A stretch of 64,000 bases of DNA from WJJR01 sp964440935 (GCA_964440935.1 CAYTTY010000005.1:56741-120740), one strand, 5' to 3'; counted from the stretch's first letter, positions 35,001-42,811 are shown. A program made the numbers and translations. Notes: generated from the letters alone by a model not told the origin.

Positions 35001-35053
35001 ATCGAAACGTCTTCTTCAGTCGTTTGCCCAAGATGGCCCGTCTGGGTGACCAT
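29069..35053 (-). CDS. Giant multi-PAS/GAF membrane histidine kinase
   Basis: 1994 residues; GGAGGAG sits four bases before the ATG. Two membrane segments near 57-75 and 85-107 with almost no periplasmic loop, then HAMP. By eye I count ten PAS domains (starting for example RYQSLVEGLDAVIYE, RFRATFDHAGVGVAI, LLKSILSTIPGYIFWKD, LYRALFENALDIVAIL, LAIAVEQSAEAIMV) and two GAF domains (near 930-1090 and 1505-1680). The end is HisKA with LAAGIAHEINTPIQFVGDN and HATPase with DTGNGIPPE and FFTTKPVGKGTGQGL. No receiver of its own. First gene of the operon; probably phosphorylates the REC proteins encoded downstream. Confidence 0.93.
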   Translation of the reverse strand: MVTQTGHLGQTTEEDVSIKPDNATADNPESSQPEEPPKPESRRRLLNWRNPFTSRMYRNILWSLIPPALLLIVLSERISLGYTHSWIIHSLVTLFTVLVIVAAVCATILRPLTELLRAQTKRLAEGSDHAVVSERYCRSDEIGDIIRNHNRIIYGIRDARERYQSLVEGLDAVIYEANASTQRFTYVSPQLQSLLGYPADTWTTDPGSWVHQLHPDDRADAMRKWLEKKTSATEQHSEYRLQRSDGEYVWVRDVMRVVTRIDPATGQPYHQLQGVILDISREKDVEQQLRRSEVRFRATFDHAGVGVAIMGSDGRLIDSNAALQQVLGYTSEELSQRSFMDVTHPEDIEPDLTLAQELFAGQRDVYKLEKRFICKNGEVRWGRLTGTAVRDENGNVRFGVSMVEDITERKHLEEHLRSFKEAIDYAGDAMYWVDEKGAFRYVNRAAQNRLGYTETELLQMHVWDIDPNMPRDKWPDHVDDLKRAGSLTFEIEHRCRDHSQFPVQITASVMAFNDETMICAFARDISEIKAAERQLRASESRHRLLLEHAGLGIGYYDANGRCILMNRKACEQMQVRPDELVGRSVTELFGDEFGRLIAERIRKVVETGDVLTTEDEAVVPAGRAWYRSTWTPVREESGAISGVQIISEDIAEQRRAAQQITEERDLARQYLDTAGSLIVVMDRNACITTVNRHACDVLGYTRDELVGRDAITTMFDPEDHDQLRSLHSQVIQGDVPDYQEWQNRIRTKSGEERTVVWWNSVIRDTDGSVIGLIGSGVDVTGQLQLQAALSTKSELLKSILSTIPGYIFWKDAESRYLGCNPQFAEAAGLSSPDDVVGKTDYDLVWDRHEADFYRECDRKTIETGETILNIEETQRRPDGTVVDILTNKVPLRDDYGNVIGLLGIYTDITELKNKEKELQRRTHQLGERVKELSCMFNVMHIIRAEDGINDVLQAIVRQLPPGWQYPEITCARLRMDDQVFTTAVFQESPWVQHCPIMVNGEERGSIDVFYTEESPELDEGPFSTEERVLLTGIADVVSETIELRNAHAQLTRSHDFLQRLLDTIPQPVFYKDHEHIYRFVNRALCEYIGRPLNQFLGHNVFDVQPLSRAKEFNDQDRLLLTNGGTQEFETVLVSSDASVRPVRMHKAVLTRDDGSTEGLVGVITDLSEIKRKERELRESRDTLNAILTTIQTGLMLVDTETRTVTDVNSVAAKMIGRGRDYILGRPCSEFICASGKADCMAGAFAVEQSTREMTLKTYDNCDIPVINSITHVQLSDTSYQLQNFLDISDRVEAERALAASEQLYRALFENALDIVAILSDLGRIEYASPSLARTLGCNPETFHEVDIYELLHTEDVDAYGELQRDIIEEAQGNMALEFRLQHRDGSYRRFEGVFGVLPDVSGVPRMVVNARDVTERRREEVIQEVLNRISQATNITENLEDVVQFSHRQVTRVMAADNFYVALYDAGKDTYSLPYCVDEYDTVELNTPVCMDKTLTDYVRRTGLPLLADGELERELLESGEVELVGTDSLVWMGVPLKTLGDVFGVMVVQSYSRDTLYTDDDLHLLQRLADRISLVIERKRTEDDRKRLAIAVEQSAEAIMVTDTDGTIQYVNPAFERITGYTRAEVIGTNPSILKSGQHPPEFYRDLWAALSRGEQWQGRLINCRKDGTIYQEDATISPVRNSDGVIVNYVAVKRDVTQEIQMETQLRQAQKLEAVGSLAAGIAHEINTPIQFVGDNIRFMSDSFNDLVTLLDTTAELRETLRNRPEFEHCLLQLDTAYEKADITYLRDEIPRAITQTMDGVKRVASIVRAMKDFSHPDKGEKTPEDINRALVSTLTVARNELKYVADVKTELQENLPTVWCYISDLNQVFLNLLVNAAHAIADRIGKESVEKGTITARTRAEDGYVIVEISDTGNGIPPELRDRIFEPFFTTKPVGKGTGQGLAISRSVVVEKHGGALTFDTDVGVGSTFRVTLPIGEPKSSGKKLATLETQ

Positions 35054-35496
35054 TCACTCTCCTCCAAGACATATCTTGTAAAGGCCGAAGGTTCTTCTAC
35101 TTGTGTCGGCAGAGGGGGCGGGAGCAATTACAGTCCCACTGAATCCGGGACAGCCGTTTTCAGGATGTCACAAAGTGAAATTGTTGAGGGAGGGCGGTAA
35201 AGACCGAATCTTGCGTGAACAGTTGAGCACCGAGCGTGGCCGCATATCAGGGGCCGCTACGATGTGTCTCCAGATGACGGGTGTTGTACTGAGTTCGTCG
35301 ATGGTTCGGGAAGCATCGATTAGAGTAACTTGCATAATTTCTGTCCGATTCCGCGATCTGGCCAGTGCAATCTACCCCTCACCCCAGCCCTCTCCCCGCT
35401 GAAAAGCGCGGGGAGAGGGAGCAAAACGTAAGGTCGCACGGCAGTGCGCCCGCCTGCCGCAACAGTTTCAATCGGACAAGAATTGTGACAACCGCT
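35054..35496. other. Upstream region of the signalling operon
   Basis: About 440 bases with no convincing gene. The promoter of the signalling operon (minus strand) should be here, but I cannot point to clear -35/-10 boxes. It contains the 35388-35419 hairpin repeat. Confidence 0.6.
35388..35419. repeat. CCCTCTCCCCGC hairpin repeat
   Basis: CCCTCTCCCCGC (35388-35399) pairs with GCGGGGAGAGGG (35408-35419), within CCCTCACCCCAGCCC context. This 'CCCTCACCCC...CCCTCTCCC' hairpin is a dispersed repeat type seen in many unrelated bacterial genomes. Confidence 0.7.
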
Positions 35497-35723
35497 CTAG
35501 TGTTATGTCACGCGTGATATGTCGTAGGGCAGGAGCACTGCGCGTCCGTGACGTTGGAGACTGCGGGAGCGACGGCAGCGCAGGGCTCCTGCCGATGGCG
35601 TTGTCGCCTGTCCGGCAGGAGCCCCGGGCGGGCAGCCGAATTGACCATGCCGAGCACGCATGGCGCCCGGTGCTCCTGCCCGACGGAATTCTGTCAGGCT
35701 CTTGGGGCATGACATGACACTAG
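35497..35723. mobile_element. MITE-like element with CTAGTGT ends, copy 1
   Basis: 227 bp with terminal inverted repeats CTAGTGTTATGTCA and TGACATGACACTAG (13 of 14 match). Inside are further inverted repeats: GGGCAGGAGCACTGCGCG against CGCAGGGCTCCTGCC, and GGCAGGAGCCCCGGGCGGG against CGCCCGGTGCTCCTGCC, of the same REP family as 1424-1490. It has no gene. Its right end supplies the TAG stop of the CHAT gene. A related element lies at 60979-61154. Confidence 0.8.
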
Positions 35724-38700
35724 TTCCAACTACCTTCAGCGATAAACGCGCCCCAGGTATAGGGATGATCGGCAAAGCCGCGGTCCCGCAACCACTTCAG
35801 CCATTTGCGCTGGCTGGCCTGCAAACGCGCCGGAAGCGGCGTGTCGGCCTGGCGGTACAGTGTGGGGAGCATCGGTGCGGTGAACTCATCGGCGATAGAC
35901 CACAGTGTACTGACGACAGTGCGCGCACCGGCAATCTGGAACGCGCGGCGCAAACCGTATACGCCTTCCCCGCTGCGGAGCGCTCCCATACCGGTCTCGC
36001 AGGCCGAGAGTACCACCAGATCAGTCCCGTGGAAGTCCATTGCCGCAATTTCGGATGCGGTGAGCACGCCATCGTCGGCAATATTGGAGTCCCGTTGGTC
36101 GCTTGGTGCGGCGCATCCGGCAAGAAACAGCCCCGACTGGAGGAGTGGATTGGGGACACTTTCATTGAGAACGCTCGAGCCACGCGTCATGTCAGATTCG
36201 TCCGACGCACAGCGAGTGGGAAGGAAATATCCATGCGTGGCCAGGTGAATGGCCCTTCGACCCTGCGCGTGTTTCTTGAATGACGTCTCCGTGGCCTCCT
36301 GGCCTGTCATCACCACACAATCGGATGAGCTTTCCGCGTTCCAAATGGACATGACCTCTTCCACTTCCATTTCCGTTGTCGGAAGCGGCTGCAATTCGAG
36401 ATCACCGAACTCCTGGCAGCGCGTCTGAAAGCCCTTCGGGATGGCGTCACTCATACTCACCGTGCGATCGGTTGGTACGCTCGCCGGCGATGTCCGTGTT
36501 CCGGACACGCCGGCCGCCATGAAATCCGGATTCGCCACAGCCAGCAGTCCGCTACCGGATGGCACCGAATCGTGCAATCGGATGAGATCACGACCGGCCG
36601 ACAGGTAGTGAATCTGTGCCGACTCGATTAGATACGGTTCACCTTCCGTCTTCAGCGTCGCAAATGAGACTCGGTTCAACTCACCGTCCGGAGCGACAAA
36701 GACGACTGCGTGTCCCGAAACAGATGCGGCAACTGGAAACCAGAGGAACTGATATAACGAATCAGCAATCGCATAGTATTCAGACAGCCGTTCGCGTCCG
36801 GGTATCCTGCCACTCCGGGCCACGTTGGTGAAATGTTGTCGGTACCGGGCCACCATATTGTCGACGGGATCGGCATCGCCAAGGTTATGCAGGGCGAGAA
36901 CTCCGGTACGATCAAGAACCAGGACCACATACGCGGGGGTATCGGGCATGACACCATCGGCGGCTTCATAGGCGTACTTCAAGTACTCGACGAGAACGGC
37001 GTCTTCAGGCAGTCGTTTACAAATATCTGCGACCGACATTTGTGATTGCGGGCGAGCATCCCCAAACGAGGCAATGTGTTTTGCCAAACGGGCCTCACGC
37101 TCGTTGACCACCATGGTCATGGAGTCGAGCGCGGCGCGGAAACCGGCGACGTCATCATCAGATGGTCCTCTGACGAACATATTGGAGAGTTCCAATTGGG
37201 CCATCCGATAGGAATGCCACAAGTCCTCGGCCTTCGGATCCATCGGTTGTGCCAGAAACTGCCGCCGCTGAAATACGGCGTCAGATATGTCGCCTTTGCT
37301 CACGAGAATGACCTTTGCCAATTGAGTGTCGACGGCCAGTGTTCCACCCGTCCGGTCGATTATCGATGACAAATGCAGGTTACGAATGTTGCGGACATTC
37401 TCCGCAAAGAGGAGTGCATCACGTTCCGCTCCAGCGATAGAGAATTCCCGAACCAGTTGCTGCCTGATGTTCAGTGACTTCCGCGACAGCTCAACGGCCC
37501 GGTTCCATTCTCCCTGGCGACGAGCACAACGGACGATCCAATCCAGACATTCGGATGCACTGGGACTCATCTCGCCGAATGACTCCCGCCTAATCTCCAG
37601 TGCACGTGTGAAGAGGGATTCCGCTTCCAGCAGACGGCCCGCGGCCAGGCGAATTCGTCCCAATCCCATGATGTGCACGGTGGTTGCGGGGTGGTGGGGC
37701 CCTGTCAATGAATCCGCGATGCGCAGTGCTTCCAGTTGGTACCGTTCGGCCTCGTCGATTTTGTCATGGGTGAGATAGAATTCCGTCAAATGCGCACGAC
37801 GCCGGTTTGTCCAGGGATTATTGGGACCGTAGCCTTTGGTTTCGGCCTCAAGGGCACGCAGCAGATACTGCTCAGCCGATTCAAAGTCATTCTGAGCGTG
37901 CGCGATGTTCGCCATGGTCGACAACGCACCACTGATACCCCCCAGGCGCGGTGGATCGGCATTTTCAAAAGCCGCCAGTGCGGCCCGTGTCTCGTCTGCG
38001 GCACGACGATACTGCCGCAGATCAAGATAGATCATTCCGAGGTTGAGTCGAAGCGCCGGAATGGCGGCGTGCGATTCGCCGTGCTCCGCGATATAGGTGT
38101 TCAGCGCTCTCCGGTAAAGTGGTTCAGCCTCGGCTGGTCGCTGGTCCCCGAAATAGAGATTGGCCAGCCCCCATTCGGCGCGGGCCGTACGATGGTCATT
38201 CTCTCCGTAGCGTAAACGCGCGTGTTCCAGTGCCATGCGGTATTGTTGTTCTGCATCTTCATGACGGTACATATTGAGGAGGATATTGCCAAGCAGCACC
38301 ATCGCCCGTGTCAACTCCGGATGATCAGTCGTCGTCCACTCCTCTATCACATGTCGTGCAAATATCTCAGCGCGGATGTATTGGCCGCGTCGAAACGCCT
38401 CCCCTGACGCTTCACGAACCACGGCGGTGGGCTCTTCAGTGGCTGCGCGCCTGATAATCGCAATGGCCAAACCGTAGCTCGTCCGTGCCTCCTGCAATCG
38501 ACCGTCGTTAACGAAGTGATCGCCGATGCGATATAACACGGGCAGCATCGCCGTGTCCGCCGGCGTCACATTCACAGAGGCGTCCACCGCCAATGCGGTG
38601 ATCGCCGCCGACGCGCTATTGTAGCGACGGTCAAGGCACAGCGAATCAACATGGTGAAGCGCGTCATTCCATGTTGACGCCTGTCCGACACCGGTCAACA

Positions 38701-38815
38701 TGACCAGCCACAGCACACAACCGCCCAATACGCAGGAGCGCGCGCGGGCGGAGCAGTGCGCTGCGAACAGACCGAAATGGATCATCGCACCTTGTGGCTG
38801 AAGTCGTCCTGTCAT
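35720..38815 (-). CDS. Exported TPR-CHAT caspase-like protease
   Basis: 1031 residues. The N-terminal region contains a hydrophobic stretch (GGCVLWLVMLTGVGQAS, about 30-47) that looks like a signal peptide. Residues about 60-500 are TPR-like helical repeats (ARTSYGLAIAIIRRA, AEQQYRMALEHARLRYGEND, AEPLYRRALNTYIAEHGE). The C-terminal CHAT domain (about 690-1031) has the caspase-type dyad His in RRAIHLATHGYFLP and Cys in LVVLSACETGMG, plus SGEGVYGLRRAFQIAGARTVVSTLW. CHAT proteases cut partner proteins. The stop codon lies inside the neighbouring MITE-like end. 24 bases after the lipoprotein gene. Confidence 0.92.
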   Translation of the reverse strand: MTGRLQPQGAMIHFGLFAAHCSARARSCVLGGCVLWLVMLTGVGQASTWNDALHHVDSLCLDRRYNSASAAITALAVDASVNVTPADTAMLPVLYRIGDHFVNDGRLQEARTSYGLAIAIIRRAATEEPTAVVREASGEAFRRGQYIRAEIFARHVIEEWTTTDHPELTRAMVLLGNILLNMYRHEDAEQQYRMALEHARLRYGENDHRTARAEWGLANLYFGDQRPAEAEPLYRRALNTYIAEHGESHAAIPALRLNLGMIYLDLRQYRRAADETRAALAAFENADPPRLGGISGALSTMANIAHAQNDFESAEQYLLRALEAETKGYGPNNPWTNRRRAHLTEFYLTHDKIDEAERYQLEALRIADSLTGPHHPATTVHIMGLGRIRLAAGRLLEAESLFTRALEIRRESFGEMSPSASECLDWIVRCARRQGEWNRAVELSRKSLNIRQQLVREFSIAGAERDALLFAENVRNIRNLHLSSIIDRTGGTLAVDTQLAKVILVSKGDISDAVFQRRQFLAQPMDPKAEDLWHSYRMAQLELSNMFVRGPSDDDVAGFRAALDSMTMVVNEREARLAKHIASFGDARPQSQMSVADICKRLPEDAVLVEYLKYAYEAADGVMPDTPAYVVLVLDRTGVLALHNLGDADPVDNMVARYRQHFTNVARSGRIPGRERLSEYYAIADSLYQFLWFPVAASVSGHAVVFVAPDGELNRVSFATLKTEGEPYLIESAQIHYLSAGRDLIRLHDSVPSGSGLLAVANPDFMAAGVSGTRTSPASVPTDRTVSMSDAIPKGFQTRCQEFGDLELQPLPTTEMEVEEVMSIWNAESSSDCVVMTGQEATETSFKKHAQGRRAIHLATHGYFLPTRCASDESDMTRGSSVLNESVPNPLLQSGLFLAGCAAPSDQRDSNIADDGVLTASEIAAMDFHGTDLVVLSACETGMGALRSGEGVYGLRRAFQIAGARTVVSTLWSIADEFTAPMLPTLYRQADTPLPARLQASQRKWLKWLRDRGFADHPYTWGAFIAEGSWN

Positions 38816-38839
38816 TGCGTCAACTCATACGGGTTGCGT

Positions 38840-39631
38840 TTACTTCAGGTCATAATAGACGTTCGCACGAATGGCTCGCCAGCGAACATCTACGGATCTG
38901 CCGCCGCGACGATTCTGTCCGGTCAGAGTGAGGGTCGCCTGCCCCGGTTCGATGCGGAATTCCCGGCGAACAAGCACCCGGCGCATTTTGTCAGCACCCA
39001 TTCGCTGAGGCATGACGCGCATATGTCCCCCAACACTCCCGGCCGGAGAAAGTGAGCCCTTCTGCCCCATGATCGCAATATCCAGTTGAACGCCCAGAGC
39101 GGTATCTTCTGACGGGACACCCCTGATTTCGCAGAGAGCCTCGATGATAAGCTCACCTGGGGAGTCGAACGCGGCTGGCTGCACTCCAATGGTCGAAGCG
39201 GTATCATCCAACATCGTTCCCTCGCTCTCTTCGTTTACCCACAGAAACATCTCACCAAAACAGTCCACGCAGCATGGCGGATTCAGGCTGTCATGAGTAG
39301 AGGAGCTGAAATGGTGATAATCGGGGCAGCAGGGGCACGGATCGCTCATGAAGCGCTCCGAGTCCAGAGAATCGGGCATGCTGGCCAGGAACAATTGCCA
39401 TTTGCCGGGAATCCCCGCAGCAGGATCAGGTAATGACATTACCTCCCAGACGACCTGATCCTCCGTCAACGGGCGAAATGTGCGTCCATCGGAATGCGTG
39501 AACCCTTCATACCACATTGACTGAGCCTCTTCTCCGGCTTTCCGCTGGGTGGTCGTTTCACACGCGGCCAGACCCACTAGGATCAGGCACGTTGCGAGAC
39601 TTCGGATGACCGTGACTGCTGCCTTCGACAT
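38840..39631 (-). CDS. Cys-rich lipoprotein in the CHAT cluster
   Basis: 263 residues from the ATG at 39631 with GGAGG seven bases upstream. Lipobox LVGLAAC (Cys about 22). The middle has an unusual Cys cluster, SDPCPCCPDYHHF...NPPCCVDCFGE, which could bind metal or form disulfides. The end (RIEPGQATLTLTG, VDVRWRAIRANVYYDLK) looks like beta strands. Unknown family. Sits between the anti-sigma gene and the TPR-CHAT protease, so it may be a sensor or target in that system. Confidence 0.75.
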   Translation of the reverse strand: MSKAAVTVIRSLATCLILVGLAACETTTQRKAGEEAQSMWYEGFTHSDGRTFRPLTEDQVVWEVMSLPDPAAGIPGKWQLFLASMPDSLDSERFMSDPCPCCPDYHHFSSSTHDSLNPPCCVDCFGEMFLWVNEESEGTMLDDTASTIGVQPAAFDSPGELIIEALCEIRGVPSEDTALGVQLDIAIMGQKGSLSPAGSVGGHMRVMPQRMGADKMRRVLVRREFRIEPGQATLTLTGQNRRGGRSVDVRWRAIRANVYYDLK

Positions 39632-39995
39632 CTGTCCACCTCCATGGCAGGGATGAATGATAACGAGTTCTGATGAGCCGCCGTGTACCAATACGGATTT
39701 CCAGTCGTGTGACTTCTATTATGGTCCGGGACGTCCCTGGCTTATGACCGCGAGCCCCGTGCCGGCATTTTGTGACAGAACTCCATAAGATATGGTCGAT
39801 TTAGCCTGCGTCAATTCGAAAGAGACGGCGTCATCCCTTAAGACCTAATCCATCGTCAGGGAGATGCCAGCCAAACGGATCGAGAGTTCCCGGGGCAGCT
39901 GAGACTTCCCTAACCAAGGCTGGTGACCGCTGTACGTCGGATTAACAAACCGATGTGAGGGCACCTAAGCGTCGTCCGCGCTCGCTGACGGGTCT
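39632..39995. other. Gap between anti-sigma and lipoprotein genes
   Basis: 364 bases with no convincing open frame, hairpin repeat or known RNA. A promoter for the lipoprotein-CHAT pair could lie here, possibly used by the neighbouring sigma factor. Confidence 0.5.
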
Positions 39996-40931
39996 TCAAT
40001 CTTGAAGTTCGACCACGCGCGGCGGCACGAAGCGGTACGCCGATCCATCCTTGTAAGTCAGCGTAATACACCCGGTATCGTGAGCCGTGTCCGGCCACAG
40101 CAGTGTCGCCTGTTCCTGGCGAACGTCAGCTTGCCACAATCGGAGTGACGGTGGTGTCATCAACCACGCCTGTACGGATTCGCTTTCCGCTCGGACCGAC
40201 TGTGGCAGCTCAAAGGTCAGTTCAACCGGCTCATGTCGTGGATCTGGTTCCAGTGTGATCGTGTAGCGATCCATGGGGCCGGATATCGCCGTCGTATCCC
40301 GGCTCGGCATCACTGTGAATCGGTCGTTCATCATGTCGTATGTGATGCAATTTTGCAGCGCCTGGACGGCCGCCTGGCGTGCGGACACGGCCGGCGGCAA
40401 CTCGGCCGGTTCGGTGTCCGAATTACGAATCGTAACACGAATGAACGTCTCGGCTTCGACTTCGGAATCGGACACAAAGGCGTACCTGCCGGGAACGGTG
40501 GATTCGTTAACTGGCGATAGCAGCGCCAGTACCAACACGGCCACAACACCCAAAACCGGCGCCAGCACTCGGGGCCGGGTCACCGTCGACAGCCACTCCC
40601 ACAAACTGTCCACAATTGACCGCGATGTCGACCGAACTGACGGCTCAAACGCGCCCGACGTCAACTCGTCAAACCGCACCTGTATTTGCGCACTTTGGAG
40701 GTTCTCGATTTGTATCGACGTATCGACGATCAATCGCCGGAATTCGTGCGACTGGGCCATAACAGCCAAGACCTGCTCGCGTTCGTTATCTGAACAGACA
40801 CCAGTGACGTACGCGTGAATCACATCGTCAGACGGCCACTCAAGCTCGGCGGGACGATATCGGATGACGTCCCTGAGCAATTGATTCAGATCGTCGTCGC
40901 GTTCGAGGGTGTTATTGGTGAGGTCAGACAT
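39996..40931 (-). CDS. Membrane-bound anti-sigma factor
   Basis: 311 residues. N-terminal about 110 residues resemble an anti-sigma domain (VIHAYVTGVCSDNEREQVLAVMAQSHEFRRLIV) though the zinc HxxxCxxC motif is absent. One membrane segment about 122-142 (VLAPVLGVVAVLVLALL). The C-terminal part should be periplasmic and beta-rich, ending with FVPPRVVELQD. Starts four bases after the sigma gene stop, the usual sigma/anti-sigma arrangement; inferred to bind and silence that sigma factor. Confidence 0.8.
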   Translation of the reverse strand: MSDLTNNTLERDDDLNQLLRDVIRYRPAELEWPSDDVIHAYVTGVCSDNEREQVLAVMAQSHEFRRLIVDTSIQIENLQSAQIQVRFDELTSGAFEPSVRSTSRSIVDSLWEWLSTVTRPRVLAPVLGVVAVLVLALLSPVNESTVPGRYAFVSDSEVEAETFIRVTIRNSDTEPAELPPAVSARQAAVQALQNCITYDMMNDRFTVMPSRDTTAISGPMDRYTITLEPDPRHEPVELTFELPQSVRAESESVQAWLMTPPSLRLWQADVRQEQATLLWPDTAHDTGCITLTYKDGSAYRFVPPRVVELQD

Positions 40932-40935
40932 AACC

Positions 40936-41772
40936 CTACTCCTTCACACGCTGACCGACGTAGTGCGACGGATCGACACCACTGTCGGTGAGCAGTGCTC
41001 GCAAGCGCTTGCGACAGGCACGCAACGTGTCGGAGGCGTGCTTGTTATCCCGAAGCACAGTCGGCATCAAGGCCACCAGTTCCTTTGGTTCATACCCTTC
41101 CGCCGCCGCCTGCAAGAGGACTTGACATTTGTTGCTCATCTGTTTTAAGCACTCGGTAACCTTTGCGAGAACTTCCCGATATCCGTAGCGCTCATCCGCG
41201 GGCGTGTCAGCATTCGATTGGGAGCTGTACTCCTGCGCATCCTCGTAAGAGGATTCGTTTGATTGACGTCGCTGGTCGCGTCGTAAGATGTCATAGGCCT
41301 TGCGCATCGCAACGACACTGAACCAGGAGGCGAATGGCAAACCACGATTGCGATACTGCCGCAGCACGGTGGCATCATCATTCAGAAAGTGCATGACGAT
41401 TTCCTGTGAGTAATCCTCGCGTTGCTCCGGTGTAACACTCTGGTAGACGCGTGGAGGATGCAGTTTCAGGACGGCCAACGCGAATGCAGCAAATTCATTG
41501 GCAGCCTTCTCCCGGTCGCTGTCCAGCAGGTCAAGGAAGGACGGCCAGACCTGTTTTAAGATGTGCTCGCCGTGAGATCGATCCACCGATGACGTTCTCC
41601 TGCTGGCTCGTTGTGATGCGGAAGGTACAGCAGCCGCGAGCGATTGGGAAGGAGGAATGCACAAGGCCTCGCGCGCGCTGAATCGCTCCAGTGAGCGCAG
41701 CTCTCGATCGACCGCTTGTGTAAGCCCACGCAGGAGCGATGGTCGATGGTTATGGCAGTTTCGGTATCTCAT
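40936..41772 (-). CDS. ECF-type sigma factor
   Basis: Up to 278 residues from ATG 41772; the first 70 or so residues are low-complexity and the true start may be further in. Sigma region 2: REDYSQEIVMHFLNDD...NRGLPFASWFSVVAMRKAYDILRRDQRR. Region 4: LTECLKQMSNKCQVLLQAAAEGYEPKELVA... with a helix-turn-helix. It would direct RNA polymerase to a small regulon under the control of the anti-sigma factor encoded next. Confidence 0.85.
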   Translation of the reverse strand: MRYRNCHNHRPSLLRGLTQAVDRELRSLERFSAREALCIPPSQSLAAAVPSASQRASRRTSSVDRSHGEHILKQVWPSFLDLLDSDREKAANEFAAFALAVLKLHPPRVYQSVTPEQREDYSQEIVMHFLNDDATVLRQYRNRGLPFASWFSVVAMRKAYDILRRDQRRQSNESSYEDAQEYSSQSNADTPADERYGYREVLAKVTECLKQMSNKCQVLLQAAAEGYEPKELVALMPTVLRDNKHASDTLRACRKRLRALLTDSGVDPSHYVGQRVKE

Positions 41773-42286
41773 GATCGCTGGCTACCAGAATTCGCTTCAT
41801 CTGCTGGCCTCTGCCGAGCCCGATTCGGTCTCCCCCCAGGTTCGCGAATCGGGTCCGGCATATGGCACCCCTCTACTGCCAGTGCAGTTCTTGCTTTGTA
41901 GCGCTCTTCCCCTCCAATGTGGCGCATTCGACCATGTTCTTGATAATTGTGTTGTTCCTGACGAATCAGTGTTCCACCCTACATTCCCTACCACATCTTT
42001 CACATGGTTAACGACCCAGGTTGAGGAATTTCGGACGGTCGGCGTGACGCCGCCATCGAAGACAACTAACGGGCTGCCACACAACGAGTTACATATAGCC
42101 CGAGAAGCTGCCCCCGAACACGTCGTCGCTCGCCATAGCGTCAGCGATACGTGAGTAATACTGTCATGCAAGCCGGCGGTCTCCCGGTTGGATCGATGAT
42201 ATTGCCGAGTGGCCGGTTTTCGACTACATTCCAAGGGTTCGCTATGTTCTTGTAAACACAGTATCCGGTAAGATATGGAGGGAACA
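41773..42286. other. Divergent promoter region
   Basis: About 510 bases between the sigma gene (minus) and the lipoprotein gene (plus). I see no gene here; promoters for both directions must lie in it. Confidence 0.5.
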
Positions 42287-42811
42287 ATGACACAATCCAG
42301 ACAAGCGCGACGCGTCGGGGCGGTCCTGATGATGGCCGTCTTGGGACTTCTGCTGGTCCATTGCGAAGCGCATCATCCAATCACCGCGCAGTATGTGGCT
42401 CAGGGCTGGCGTGCACACTCGGTGACTGTGCTGCCGATCGAACATCCGGACATACCAACAGACAAAGCGATGGAACAGGCCGAGCGCATTGCTGAGCGGA
42501 TTCGTGATCTGCATCCCAACGTGATGGTCAGAGTTGGTAACACCGCGGTTGGCCAACCGGTCGAGGATGTGCTCGACTACGCGGACGACTACGTCATGAC
42601 ACGGCACTTCATTCACGGGCATGTGTGGGATGCCACACCGAAACGTCCGTACGATGAAATCGAAGTCACCGAGCGCATCACTCAGAATGGACGCGAAGTG
42701 TGGAGCCTGTCGGCCAAATTTGATGATGACGGCTCAGATTCGGAGTGGCAGTCGGCGATGGATGAAGCGCTCGAAGCGATTTTGGCGCGCCTGCCCGGTG
42801 GCGAGATGTAG
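42287..42811 (+). CDS. Small lipoprotein of unknown function
   Basis: 174 residues from MTQSRQARR at 42287, with GGAGG directly upstream. Lipobox LLLVHC (Cys about 26). The mature part starts VTVLPIEHPDIPTDKAMEQAERIAERIRD and ends with FDDDGSDSEWQSAMDEALEAILARL, a mixed alpha/beta periplasmic domain of the kind found in small putative lipoproteins that help assemble envelope complexes. No family recognised. Followed by a perfect terminator. Confidence 0.8.
   Translation: MTQSRQARRVGAVLMMAVLGLLLVHCEAHHPITAQYVAQGWRAHSVTVLPIEHPDIPTDKAMEQAERIAERIRDLHPNVMVRVGNTAVGQPVEDVLDYADDYVMTRHFIHGHVWDATPKRPYDEIEVTERITQNGREVWSLSAKFDDDGSDSEWQSAMDEALEAILARLPGGEM

Noticed and set aside
35505..36283. Plus-strand frames through the MITE-like element and CHAT gene end
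   Set aside because: They are shadows of the minus-strand CHAT gene and of palindromic repeats.
39632..39995. c-di-GMP or other riboswitch upstream of the lipoprotein-CHAT genes
   Set aside because: I looked for a known riboswitch core and found none.
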